Positions 11,197 to 21,183 of a stretch of 30,041 bases of DNA are shown here, in pieces. The DNA is taken from NCBI GenBank assembly GCA_051453625.1, contig JBOZIK010000001.1, forward strand, positions 2,914,496 through 2,944,536. Reading direction: 5' to 3'. Each line of letters starts with the position of its first letter. Position 1 is the stretch's first letter. The notes beneath the pieces were generated by a model. That model saw only the letters and a list, made by a program, of their open reading frames with translations, did no database searches and was not told the origin of the DNA. The stretch comes from Welwitschia mirabilis (Eukaryota > Gnetophyta > Gnetopsida > Welwitschiales). A program made the position numbers and the translations under genes.

Positions 11197-12107
11197 AGCT
11201 TCTACTTATACATAGTGATTTATATGATTTAATGCTCATTCCCACATTTCAAGAATTTAAGTACTTCATCTTAGTTATTGATAGTTATACTCGGATGGCT
11301 TGGATGTATTTTATTAAGGTCAAATCTCAAGCTTTGGATATTTTTCAAAAGTCTAAAACTAAGGTGGAAAACTAAGTCAATTGTAAGATTAAAGGATTCC
11401 ACTTAAATAATGGTGATGAATAAACATCTAACAAGTTCAAGTATTTTCTTGATTTTAAATGGATTCATCACTTAAAGACTAGCCTCATAACATCACAATG
11501 AAATGGAATTTCAAAGAAACTTAATTACATCATCATGGATATGGTGCATTTTATGATGTATTTTAGTGGCTATAAAACCTATCTTTGGGGTGAGGTAATG
11601 AACATGGCAGTGCGTCTTAACAACCATATTAATTGTTATGAAAAAAAGAAATTAGTACGAACTAAAAAGTGGTATAGATTCAAGCCAAATTTATACCATC
11701 TTTGTGTATTTAGTTACAATTATTATGCCTACCTCTCAAGCAAACGTCAGGATAAATTTGAAGTACATTCTTCCATTGGCATTTTGGTGGGATACTTAAC
11801 TAATCAAAAGGATTATCAAGGATATATCCCAAAGAATTATAAGAACATTATTTCTCCTGACATCATTTATTTAGAGACTTTGAATAATAATTCTCAGTTT
11901 GATCTCTCAAAGCTTCATTCTTCCTCAAACCTACTAACCATATTAGATGCTCAATATCTCACAGTGAAGAGGGAAAATATAATAGCTAATAATGCTTTAA
12001 TTCTTACTATTGATACATTCATCTTGCAACCTATAAGAATTGAGCATTTTGTGCTTCTAGCACATTTGATCATGGTTCCAGTAAAAATTCAATGGATCTT
12101 TAAATGA
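11197..12107 (+). pseudogene. Copia 1 integrase core remnant
   Basis: Integrase joins element cDNA to host DNA. From 11197 the reading is KLLLIHSDLYDLM, then FKYFILVIDSYTRMAWMYFI, then KSQALDIFQKSKTKVEN; this is the copia integrase core with the first catalytic Asp (HSD) intact. The SDNGGE motif reads LNNGDE, with the second catalytic Asp codon now AAT (11406-11408). An open stretch of 190 codons (11535-12107) follows with WGEVMNMAVRLNNHI, WYRFKPNLYHLCVF, GILVGYLTNQKDYQGYIP and SPDIIYLE, the expected C-terminal blocks. It is the longest stop-free coding relic in this element. Confidence 0.8.
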
Positions 12108-12239
12108 AGAAGAACTTAATACTACCTAAAGATAACATTTAAGTACTTATTTATACTCTATTCTCTAATATGTTCACAATGATGAAATGGGTAAAAATAG
12201 AATTAGACAAGGCTTGCATACATCTCATGATGATAATGA

Positions 12240-12640
12240 GCTCCACTTGATATTCGATGGTGAACCACCCTCATTTAAGGATGTCATTCAACATGATAAA
12301 TGGATAAAAATAATGCAAGAAGAATATGATAACCATATTAAAAATGAAACCTAGGAGTTAGTAGACCTTCCACTAGGATGCATAACATTACCTAATATAT
12401 GGTTTTTCTGTAATAAATATAATGCAAATAATACCCTATATGATATGAATCTTGAATTGTTTCTATAGATATACATCAAAAGAAAGGACTTGATTATATT
12501 AGAAAATCTATTTTTGATGATTTTAATTAGCAAATATTTTCTATCATTGTATAGATAGGCTAATACAAAGAACATTAAACCTTGATAAGCATTAGACAAA
12601 GATGGATCTTAAAAGATAACATCTTAAAAAAAGGATCAGT
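12240..12640 (+). pseudogene. Copia 1 reverse transcriptase N-terminus, truncated
   Basis: EPPSFKDVIQHDKWIKIMQE followed by NHIKNET.ELVDLP and KYNANNTLYD corresponds to the start of copia RT (the EP.xF.EA....W..AM.EE, NxTWELVxLP and KYNADG blocks). The Trp in NxTWEL is a TAG stop. Traces of KKGLDY follow, then the sequence ends at the LTR of copia element 2. The catalytic YVDD region and RNase H are not present. Confidence 0.75.
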
Positions 12641-13079
12641 TGACAAAATATAAATTTAATTATTTAAAGAAATCTAGGAAATTAAATATTTATTAAATAG
12701 GAATATCTAGGAAGTTGAATACATCTCGTATGTACTGAAATTCAAGTCATAAGCTAAAAGATAACTACCTTATTCAAGATGACTGAGCTGAATATTAAAC
12801 TGACACAGATGAATATGTTTACATATTTGAAGATATCTATAGTAAGCTAAAACAAGTAATAGAGTTAATTCATTTTTTAACTAATATCTTACATTTTAAA
12901 TGAGCTATGAACTTATGGAGGTCTAAGAAAACTATAGAGAAAATTTCATTAAAATCTAGGTATGTTAACTAAAAATATCTATAAGATAAGATTTTTGACT
13001 ATTAGTAGATGTTTACAAAAGTCAAGACATCTTAGATTGAAGTTCACATCAATAAAAACTAAAGTTACATATCCTACAT
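12641..13079 (+). repeat. 5' LTR of copia element 2, left piece
   Basis: It starts TGACAAAATATAAATTT, homologous to the start of the LTR at 6350, and is interrupted at 13079 by Athila element B. It continues at 17314. An A-rich purine tract (TTAAAAAAAGGATCAG) just before 12641 could be a PPT, so a shared or tandem LTR is not excluded. Confidence 0.6.
13075..13079. repeat. Target site duplication of Athila element B, left copy (TACAT)
   Basis: TACAT immediately before the first LTR base; identical to 17314-17318. Confidence 0.8.
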
Positions 13080-14022
13080 TATTGTGGTATGAATTTATGC
13101 AATGTTTTAAGCCTTGATTTAAATCCTATTAATTACAAATAAGATGCACAAATATAGCATGCTAGTATAGTCGGAGTGATCCGAATGTCGTAATTCCATC
13201 AAAGTCCAATAGTATGGGAATATAAGAGTTAATTTCAAGAAAGAAATGTGTAATTATAATCTACTGAAATAAATTTCAATGTGGAAATAAAAGATGCTGA
13301 TGCAAACTAATTTAAAAAAGTAAACAATGATGCACCTAAACTAATTAAGCTCAACCTTGACAAAGGTTGTCTTCATAATATATATAATAGAAGAAACCTG
13401 TCACAAATCTTAAACAACATAAACTATGAGGGATAAGTTCCTGTAATTATTAATAAAAAGAATAATTCATATTAAAAACATAAAAGACATTTGTATCATA
13501 AATTAGTTATTCCTCAATGGAGGATATGCCGTCTAACACCAAGGTAATGTCTCTTTGGATTACAAGATGGTTCTTCGGTCCCAAGATCTCCTGTCACGAG
13601 AATGTTAGGTACTATCAAAGATGATTAGGGATCAAGGGGGAGAGCTTTATTTATAGGCAAAAAGGAAAAAGGGACTAACAGAAAAGTATAATAGAAACTC
13701 TAGCTATCATGAAAGGAAAAGTTGCAATTAACAAGCGACAAGCCGGGAATATAATCTTTAAAGGTATAAGAGGGCAGTTTCGTCTAGCTGGTCATCTGGA
13801 TGATGGAGGGAACGACAGGGATTTACAATGAGTTATCTTGGTTTGCTTTCAGTTTAACTATCTGTGATCTTCATGCAAACTGTTGTCAACTGATATTAGA
13901 GGTGTCGTCCACTGGTGTCATCTGGACGATGAGGTGGACAATGAAATCCGATGAAAGGATCTTAACTTCAACTACAAGCTATCCGGAATTAAGTCTGTCA
14001 TATGTGCAATTAGGATTATTGT
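13080..14022 (-). repeat. 3' LTR of Athila element B, cut by the gap
   Basis: Closely matches the LTR at 16102-17313 (for example GAATTTATGCAATGTTTTA and CTATTAATTACAAATAAG). It begins TATTGTGG (TG decayed to TA). A minus-strand TATA box is at 13644-13657 (CCTATAAATAAAGC). Palindromes lie at about 13780-13819 and 13902-13946. The last part (about 250 bp including the TGCAACA end) is missing in the gap. Confidence 0.85.
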
Positions 14023-14122
14023 NNNNNNNNNNNNNNNNNNNNNNNNNNNNNNNNNNNNNNNNNNNNNNNNNNNNNNNNNNNNNNNNNNNNNNNNNNNNNN
14101 NNNNNNNNNNNNNNNNNNNNNN
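14023..14122. other. Assembly gap, exactly 100 N
   Basis: Exactly 100 N is the usual placeholder for a gap of unknown size. It lies between two LTR-family sequences in opposite orientation, so a large amount of sequence, or a misjoin, may be hidden here. Confidence 1.
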
Positions 14123-14147
14123 TACTTTGTCAGGGACTGACAAGGCT

Positions 14148-14160
14148 AAGTAGGGGGCTA
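14148..14160 (+). other. Polypurine tract of Athila element C
   Basis: AAGTAGGGGGCTA directly abuts the LTR start TGTTGCA at 14161. The same tract on the minus strand of element D reads AAGTGGAGGGCTA next to its LTR. It shows that 14161-15433 is a 3' LTR on the plus strand. Confidence 0.8.
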
Positions 14161-15433
14161 TGTTGCAATGCCAATTTGTAGGAATTTGATGGTATATTTG
14201 GAGTACTTTTGTAGGACATTAATATAGGTTTAGATGCAATTATGCTGATTATGGAGAGAGGATAAGATGATCATGAAAACATGTAAGTATTAATTTAATT
14301 GGAGGCATTTTAGGCATGTTCCAATATTTAGCATATTGAAAGAGGACTAAAGGTGAAGAAGACCAATTTTCACTACTGGAGGAGTTGGGAAGATGTCATT
14401 TCCATGATAGAGAGGACGATAGTTTATTAACATAGCTATAAAGGAGCAGCACTTGGGCAACACTTGGACAGCAGCACATGATGATGGGGCATCGTCCCCT
14501 TTGTCGTCTAGATGATATGAAAGGATGACAGATGTGAGGACAACACTCTTAGGTAACGATAGCACATGGGCACACAATCCAAGGTGTCGTCCCCTTGGTC
14601 GTGTGGACGACAGACAGGATGACAGTTGATTTTACACTGCGGCAATAAATTACATTATAACGAGTGTCAAATGAGTTATGTGGGTGGCTAGGGTTTCCTT
14701 AATAGACGTCTAAGGTTATGGTTCATTGTAAGACTATAAATACCCCTTCCCTCCTTCAATTCCAATCATCTTTTATACTTGATATGCTTGTGATGGAAGC
14801 TTGAAGGTAGGAGGCCCATCCCATGGCTGCAGAAAGGGGTTTCCTTGGTGTTAGGCTGTGACTCTTCTATTGAGGAGTTGTTATTCTGTTGTAATTGGAT
14901 GTAAAGTTCTTTTAATTAATACAAATACTCTCTTTCACTTTTAATTATGTGAATGTCCTTTATGATTTAAGTTGATTTTAGTTAGTGACAAGCTTGTATT
15001 TATTTAGATCATGAGGGCAACCTTTGTTAAGGTTGACCTTGGTTAGTAATAGGTTTGCATTGCATTTGTATTTTATTCCATCTTGCATTCCATGTTCTAC
15101 TTGATAGTCTTTATAACAGAAAGGCTGAAATCTAGTCCTTGTGATAGAAGGATTAGGATCTAAGTAGGATCTCAGCTCATTTCCATTTCCATTTACTTGC
15201 ATTTCATCTTCATTTGCCATTGCATGTACTTTACTATTTCCTTTTAGTTAAGTAAAAGATAAATACCAAAACTACCCTTGGAAATCAATTCTCTCACTCT
15301 GAGCCTAGTGCCTTCATTGGGATTATGACATTCAGGTGAACTCCCGTCTATACTAGCGTGTGTCTTTTTGCAAGTTATATCATTTACATGTTTACCTAAG
15401 GACTTCAAGATTGCATAAATTCACACTGCAATA
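14161..15433 (+). repeat. 3' LTR of Athila element C, plus strand
   Basis: 1273 bp from TGTTGCAATGCC to CACTGCAATA (decayed from TGCAACA). Its reverse complement aligns with LTR A (2688-4022), making A and C one subfamily. The plus-strand TATA box ACTATAAATACCCC is at 14733-14746. Palindromes lie at 14490-14530 and 14584-14623, the latter with a CpG-rich core GTCGTGTGGACGAC. This LTR looks less eroded than the others. It is inserted in gag of element B (break at 15433/15434). Its 5' part and 5' LTR are not visible. Confidence 0.85.
14733..14746 (+). promoter_or_regulatory. TATA box of LTR C
   Basis: ACTATAAATACCCC about 573 bases into the LTR, matching the spacing in LTR A; transcription would start shortly after. 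Confidence 0.6.
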
Positions 15434-15807
15434 ATAAGCATTTAAGTTATTAATTTCTACGTCATCATCATGAGGTAATTCAAAAGGGTTTTGAATTTCA
15501 TATTTCTTGGTTGTAATAAATTCTCTCAAAGTAGCATGAGCATTTGGTCAATAAGGATTAAAAAATAGGGTTTCAATGACTAGGGGTGGATTTGAAAAGA
15601 TAAGTTATTTTTTTTTTAGTTTAAGGTTAACATGGTATCAGATTTTTCAAAATTAAAATCAGATTCTTCTACAGAATTAAAATCAGAAATTTTAGGACCT
15701 GGGCTGTTTTGATTTTCAATTTCAAAATTTAGCAAACCTTCTCGAATATTTTCAATAATGAACAGCTTTTCTCGTTGATATTTTTCCTTTTTTCCAATTT
15801 TAACCAT
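15434..15807 (-). pseudogene. Athila gag N-terminus, element B, truncated by LTR C
   Basis: Starts at ATG 15807 with MVKIGKKEKYQREKLFIIEN and is open for 63 codons, to a TAA at 15616-15618 near a poly-T run (15608-15617 on the plus strand). After a frame change it reads LREFITTKKYEIQNPFELP and DDVEINNLNAY, where it stops at the LTR C boundary. Both segments match gag of element A (2223 and 1915 regions), confirming one family. The remaining gag and all pol are absent from the visible sequence. Confidence 0.75.
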
Positions 15808-16080
15808 TCAGTTTCTACAGTGTCATCCTATCAATCATCTAGACAATAACCTGGATGACAGAGACATAGAAAACATAGAAAACCACAGAACGAGGGAAAG
15901 AAAAAATCAGGACAGTCATCCGATTATGACATCTAGATGATGAAAGGGATGTTAGAGATTAGTAAAAATAAAAACTGAAATAAAAACTTACAGAAGGTAA
16001 AGGTATTGGTACATCATTATCATAGTAAATATCCAGAACATCCACTGAAGTAATGATAACTCTCGATTTCCAAGTATCCT
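15808..16080 (-). other. Untranslated leader of element B
   Basis: Non-coding; holds two GTCGTC-type palindromes at about 15815-15863 (TGTCATCC...GGATGACA arms) and 15913-15957, in the same place (between PBS and gag) as the three in element A. Confidence 0.6.
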
Positions 16081-16098
16081 TCCCTAGTAATGGTGCCA
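16081..16098 (-). other. Primer binding site, element B
   Basis: Minus strand TGGCACCATTACTAGGGA, three bases from the LTR end at 16102. Same PBS class as element A, with independent transitions. Confidence 0.8.
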
Positions 16099-16101
16099 AT
16101 T

Positions 16102-17313
16102 TGTTGTAGTGTGAATTTATGCAATGTTTTATGCCTTAATTTAAATCCTATTAATTACAAATAAGATGCACAAATATATCACGCTAGTATAGTCAGAGTG
16201 ATCCGAATGTCGCAATTCTGTCAAAGGCCAATAGTATGAAAATATATGAGTTGATTTCAAGAAAGAAATGTGTAATTCTAATCTACTAAAATAAATTACA
16301 ATGAATGAAAATAAAAGATGCTGATGCAAACTAATCTAAGAAAGTAAACAATGATGTACCTAAACTAATTAAGCTCAGCCTTGACAAAGGCTACCCTCAT
16401 AATCTATATAATAGAAGAAACCTGTCATGAATCTTAAACAATATAAACTATGAGGGATAAGTTCCTGTAATTATTGATAAAAAGGATAATTTATATTAAA
16501 AACATAAAAGACATCTATATCACAAAGTAGTCATTCCTCAATAGAGGATGCGCCACCCAACACCAAGGTAACGTCTCTCTGGATTACAAGATGATTCTCC
16601 TGTCTCAAGATCTCCTATCACGAGAATATCAGGTACTATCAAAGATGATTAGGGATTGAGGGAGAGACCTTTATTTATAAACAGAAAGAAAATGAAAACT
16701 GATAGAGAAGTAAAAGAGAAACCCTAGCTAACATTCAAAGTAAACTCGCAAAGAAGAGGTGACAACTCAGGAATACATTTGGTAAAAGTGACACAAAACA
16801 GTGTCATCCTCAATGTCGTCTAGATGAAGTAGGAGATGATAAGGATTGATGATTGGAACTTTGTTTCTACTTTAGTTTATCTACTAATGATTTGCCTATA
16901 AAGTGTTCTCGAGCAGTTCTATATATGTCGTCCTCTTATGATGTCTAGACAATTAGGTGGATGACGATGTCTGGTAGATAGTTTTTAGTTCGACTGTAAG
17001 TTATCTGGATGTGAACTTTAGTTATTGCCTAGCTAAATTTATCATTCTGACTATCGTCTAAATGATGGAACGGACGACAGGTTTTTCTTAATCTTCAGTT
17101 AGTGTAACTTCTTTGTCATCTGCAAGAATTATGATCCAAAATAGTATTTGTATGTATCTGCATGAAATGCTCGTATTTTATCTAGAATTTGCATGTTTTA
17201 ATCTTGTTCATCTTGATTCTCGATTGTTATAGGAAATAAGTGTTTATCTATTAATTCACCTACAAAACAACTCATAATACCCTATCAAATACACATAAGT
17301 TAGTGGTGCAACA
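16102..17313 (-). repeat. 5' LTR of Athila element B
   Basis: 1212 bp, from TGTTGTAGTGTGAATTTATG to GGTGCAACA on the plus strand. Minus-strand TATA-like TTATAAATAAAGG at about 16668-16680. Three palindromes at 16801-16840, 16926-16966 and 17052-17080. Partner of the LTR at 13080. Confidence 0.88.
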
Positions 17314-17318
17314 TACAT
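17314..17318. repeat. Target site duplication of Athila element B, right copy (TACAT)
   Basis: TACAT immediately after the last LTR base; identical to 13075-13079. Confidence 0.8.
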
Positions 17319-17852
17319 CTAGACATTATATATCCATTACACAGTAGTTATAAAGTCAAACAGCTATTTTTCAAGCTTAAATGGCTAGATGTTCCTTAAC
17401 CATATAAAGCCTTGATATCATAGAATAAAGATTAACTTTTAGAACTTCAATGAATAAATAGATTAAAAAATTTTAACACTTCATTGGTTAAATAAAATAT
17501 AGAACAACGAATGCATAAATAAAAGGAACTTCTCATAAAGAATTAAAGGCATCATTTGTAAGGAGCTTACATTTCTTTTATTATTTGATCTTAGATCTTC
17601 ATTAATGTTAATTTTATTTGTATTTTTAATGATAATAATAATATCAAGAAGCTCAAATCTTTATTAAAGCAATATCCTTATGCTTATTATTATTTTATAC
17701 TTTTAATTTTATATTGTGAGCTATCTTATTATTGAATATTATTATAAGTTCATTATTGAATATTAAATACTTTGTAAGGTAATTCTTATAGTAGTTTGCA
17801 TTTCAAATTATTCTTGTAATTATTTATTTGATGTAATATTATTGGTAAGTTA

Positions 17853-18180
17853 GAAAACCATTAGTCTCTTGCGAGGAAGAGAGTACTACCTTACAAGGAG
17901 GCTTTCTATTGTAATGATCCATGTGCACCTATGAAAACCATTATTTTCTTGAGAGGGATAGAATGCTACTTTGCAAGAATACTCTTACTATTGTAAAGGT
18001 TTGTGGTGTGCTTATGAAAACCACTGATCCCTTGAAGGGAAGAGAACTTTGTCTTACAAGGAAACTTTAGCTATTGTAAAATTTCATGGTGTGCTTGTAA
18101 AAATCACTAATCACTAAAGGGGGAGAGAGTGCTACCTTGCGAGGAGACTGTTATTTTTTATAAGGTTAATGATACATTAT
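17853..18180 (+). repeat. Tandem repeat, four units of 80-84 bp, inside the copia LTR
   Basis: Units start at 17853, 17933, 18016 and 18097 (GAAAACCATTAGT, GAAAACCATTATT, GAAAACCACTGAT, GTAAAAATCACTAAT). Each carries a CTTG...GGGA.AGAG..CT.CCTT.CAAG.A core followed by TATTGTAA and a G(T/C)TGTGC-like end. The related LTR at 6350-7740 seems to hold only one or two such units (about 7440-7560). Confidence 0.7.
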
Positions 18181-18378
18181 AAAATACTATTTTCTCATAG
18201 GTTAAGAATATCCAGAGGTGTGAGTAGAAGCTACCCTCTATATGTGGACATACCCAAGTTGGGGAACCATATTATCTTGGTAAGGTGTTTTCATTATTCA
18301 TTTCCACTCTATTGTTAATTTAAATTTTATTTAGTGGAACTCATTTACACTTCCCATCTGAGTTCAATGATCCTTAAG

Positions 18379-18389
18379 TGGTATCAGAG
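18379..18389 (+). other. Primer binding site of copia element 2
   Basis: TGGTATCAGAG, the standard initiator-methionine tRNA PBS of plant Ty1/copia elements, right after the LTR end. Confidence 0.85.
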
Positions 18390-18428
18390 TGGGTACTCAC
18401 AAAAAAGAGTAACTTTTTTAAGTAAACA

Positions 18429-19195
18429 ATGGAAGAAATGTCATCCATTAAACCTCTATTTTTCAAATGAATAAACTATTCGAATATGAGAATACAAATG
18501 TTCTTACAATCTTATAAGTTTTAAGTTTAGAGAAATAGAGATGAAGAATATGTATAAACTACAACAGGGATAAAAACATCTAAATAGAAAACTGATCCTA
18601 CTCTCATGAGCATTACACATTCTAAAGAAGAAAAAGATGAGATAAGAGAAGAAGATAAATTAAATAGTGAAGATAACATATGTTTAGATCTTTAAGAAAG
18701 GTACAAACTAATTTTTAAAGACTGCATTAAACTAGAAAAGGTATGTATTAATATGAAAAAGTTACTTCATACTCGTGAAGAAGCTTTTGAATAAGAAAAG
18801 AATACTAGCAATAAATTATTTTTAGAAAATTCAACTATAAAAGCCAAGTTTAGTATACTAACATATGAATTAAAGGCTATAAGATAGAAATTATCCAATT
18901 TAAAAAAGATTAATGAAAAATTCACCTCAGGAAAGGAGACATTGAATATCTTGCTTAGGCAATGTAGACAATCAAAGGACAAAAGTGGCTTCAAATACAA
19001 TAAATCTATAATAAGCATTTTAGCTTCCTTTCTTGACAAATGGAACTACAATCTGACGTATGAGCACTTAATGTATATAAATAATATTATCTATTATTAT
19101 TATCATAATAGAAGTCATTATCAGTTTAGATGTCTAATGAAATTTAAATTCAAGTATCATGCTGACAATGCCAAAAGGTGAAGGAGAATGGTATA
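18429..19195 (+). pseudogene. Copia 2 gag remnant
   Basis: Starts ATG 18429 with MEEMSSIKPLFFK and continues INYSN..IQMFLQS, the classic start of Maximus/SIRE-type gag (SI.xPPFFDGxNYxxWKxRMxxFLQS). The segment LNILLRQCRQSKDKSGFKYN at about 18943-19002 matches the late gag block before the zinc knuckle. The knuckle itself reads YYHNRSHYQFRC (about 19093-19130) and has lost its leading cysteines. Several TAG/TAA stops, for example in FFK(stop)INY. Confidence 0.75.
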
Positions 19196-19269
19196 AAGTT
19201 TTGTATAGGGTAAATCAAGAAAAATATGGATATCAAAATTAAAACCATCTCTTTTAGCTCAAATAGCAC

Positions 19270-19560
19270 TCACAATAGTGAAGAAGCACATATGATATAT
19301 TAATAGTGGATTCTTAAGACATATGACAGAAGACAAATCTAGCTTCATCACCTTAGTGGAATAAGATAAAGGAGTTGTAACCTTTAGAGATAACACAAAA
19401 GCACTAATCAAAGGCATTGGTACCATTGGAGGAGGTAATTTACTAGAGGTAAAATACGTATTCATTGTAAAAGGTTTGCAACATAATCTCTTAATTATAA
19501 GTTAACTCTATAATGTAAAGTTTTTTATTACATTTACAAAACATGATTATGTTATAAGAG
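19270..19560 (+). pseudogene. Copia 2 retropepsin remnant
   Basis: YINSGFLRHMTEDKSSF, then KGVVTFRDNTKALIKGIGTI, then EVKYVFIVKGLQHNLLIIS, all in near-continuous frame. This is the copia protease, whose active site is normally LDSGC; here the catalytic Asp codon reads AAT (19302-19304) and the Cys reads Phe. The HNLL block ends the domain. Confidence 0.8.
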
Positions 19561-19639
19561 AATAAAATACTATCAAAGTCTTATATGCTAGTGCAAGAAA
19601 ATCAAACATTTATATACCACTTTACAAGATATATCTAAC

Positions 19640-20565
19640 AATGAAACCAAGTGTTTTCTTAGAAAAATAGATGAAGCAGAGCTATGACATAGGAATCTTG
19701 ATCACATGAATAAAGATCTTCTCAAAATCTTGTCTATAAAGTAAATGATAAAAGAACTTTTCAAGTTTAAAATCATTGATAATCAGATTTGTGAATCTTA
19801 TCAAAAAGAAAAACAAAAAAAGGTAAAATTGATAAGAAAAATATTATCTCTATTAAACGTCCATTATATCTCTTACATTTAGGCATTGTTGATCCTTCAT
19901 CTACAAAAATCTTAGGTAAGAAAAGGTATTATTTGATAATTGTAGATGATTTTTCTCATTTTAAGTGGGTAGTATTTCTTGCACATAAGGATGAGGATTT
20001 TAATGCTTTTGCTAAGTTATGCATTAGGTGACAAAATTAAAAGTAATACAAGATCAAAATAATAAGAAGTAATAATGATACCAAGTTCAAAAGTACAAAG
20101 TTCAGAGAATTTTGTAAATAGTTTAGCATTATATAGTAACTCTTTACTCTAAGAACTCCTCAACAAAATGGAGTAGAAAGAAAGAATAGAGTTCTTAATG
20201 ACATGTCTAGGATAATGATGCATGAAAATAATGTATCATATCATTTTTAGATAGAAGCAATCAATACAGCCTATTATGTTTTCAATAGAGTTCTAATAAA
20301 AATATTCACTTTTAAGACTTTTTATGAGTTACGGTCAAGTAGAAAACCTTTTCTTAATTACTTTTATATATTTGGATTAAGATGCTTTATTTAAATAAAA
20401 AGAATAATTTGAGAAAGTTTGATTCAAAATTTGAATGAAGGAGTTTTTCTAGGATATTTTATAATCAATAAGGCTTACAGTGTGTACAATAACAAAACCC
20501 ATCTAGTTGAGAAAACTATAAATTTTAAAATAAATGATATTGAATCAACTTCTATAAACATGAAA
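19640..20565 (+). pseudogene. Copia 2 integrase remnant
   Basis: Core blocks in order: LHLGIVDPSSTK (19877; the first catalytic Asp position now Gly), KRYYLIIVDDFSHFKWVVFL (19922-19981), RSNNDTKF (20065-20088; the second catalytic Asp codon is AAT at 20071-20073), TPQQNGVERKNRVLNDMSRI (20157-20216; catalytic Glu kept but one residue deleted before it), INTAYYVFNRVLIK, YELRSSRKPFLNYF, and GVFLGYFIINKAYSVYN then KTINFKIND near the end. Pattern is that of Maximus/SIRE-type copia integrase. About eight stops or frame changes were noted. Confidence 0.82.
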
Positions 20566-20819
20566 GATGACTATAATCCTGTACAAATTATTCAACCTAC
20601 TAGGCATCCTCAAGTTCAATTAGATAGTAAGGAAGAGAAGGAAGAAATAGAAAAGAAAAATTTATCAACCATGATTAGGCTAAAGAGAAGTCACTCTATT
20701 AGCAATATTATAAGAAGTCCATATGGAGGTATTCAAATTAGAAGTCATTCTACAGAGTTTTATGGCTATACAGCATATATCACTTAAGTTGAACCAAGAA
20801 ATTTCAAAAAAGCTAAAAA

Positions 20820-21183
20820 TGATAAACATTGAATGGTTACTATGTAAGAAGAACTTAACCAATTTGAAATATGTAATGTTTGGAAACTTACTCCAAGATC
20901 TTCTAACATATTAGTTATTAGCACTAAGTGGGTTTTTAAAAATAAAATAGATAAACATGATAATGTTATTAGAAATAAAGCAAGATTAGTGTAAATAGTT
21001 ACAATCAATAGGAAAGAATTAACTTTAAAGAAACCTTTACTCCTATGGCTCATATGAAATTAACAAAAATTCTTCTAGCCTTTACTTGTATAAAAGTTTT
21101 CAAAATTAATCAAATGAATGTCAAGAGTTCATTTCTAAATGAACTTCTTTAAGAATAAGTATATGTTAAATAACTAAATGGAT
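20820..21183 (+). pseudogene. Copia 2 reverse transcriptase N-terminus, truncated
   Basis: EELNQFEICNVWKLTPRSSN, then ISTKWVFKNKIDKHDNVIRN and KARLV, then MAHMKLTKILLAFTCIKVFK and INQMNVKSSFLNE, then VYVK. These are the ordered RT blocks of SIRE-type copia. The first catalytic Asp of RT (normally QMDVKSAF) reads AAT at 21117-21119. The domain is cut by the LTR of element D at 21184; the YVDD box is missing. Confidence 0.85.

Larger units (their letters stand above)
9651..12640 (+). mobile_element. Ty1/copia element 1, internal part, truncated in RT
   Basis: The order gag, protease, integrase, RT identifies Ty1/copia (integrase before RT). The integrase text differs clearly from that of copia element 2, so these are different lineages. 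The reading stops inside the RT N-terminus at 12640, where the LTR of copia element 2 begins, consistent with insertion of the second element into the first. No 5' LTR or PBS could be found upstream. Confidence 0.7.
13080..17313 (-). mobile_element. Athila-type element B, minus strand, with element C nested inside
   Basis: Two LTRs in the same orientation (13080-14022 to the gap, and 16102-17313) are flanked by identical 5-bp repeats TACAT, so they are the two ends of one insertion. Between them only the gag N-terminus, leader and PBS of B remain visible; the rest of the interior is replaced by a 100-N gap and by the PPT and LTR of element C in opposite orientation. B is inserted into the 5' LTR of copia element 2. 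Confidence 0.85.
17314..18376 (+). repeat. 5' LTR of copia element 2, right piece
   Basis: Continuation of the LTR begun at 12641. It shares TCCATTACACAGTAG (17331) and the 3' block GGTTAAGAATATCC, CCTCTATATGTGGACAT and AAGTTGGGGAACC (18200-18270) with the LTR at 6350-7740. It ends near GATCCTTA, two bases before the PBS at 18379. Without element B the LTR would be about 1.5 kb. It includes an internal tandem repeat. Confidence 0.7.
18377..21183 (+). mobile_element. Ty1/copia element 2 (Maximus/SIRE-like), internal part, truncated in RT
   Basis: PBS, gag, protease, integrase and RT N-terminus follow in order on the plus strand. It stops at 21183, where the LTR of Athila element D begins, so D appears to be inserted in its RT. 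The 3' half and 3' LTR are not in the window. Confidence 0.8.

Noticed and set aside
17853-18180. CRISPR-like array
   Set aside because: The units are full tandem repeats with no unique spacers, and they lie in a plant copia LTR.
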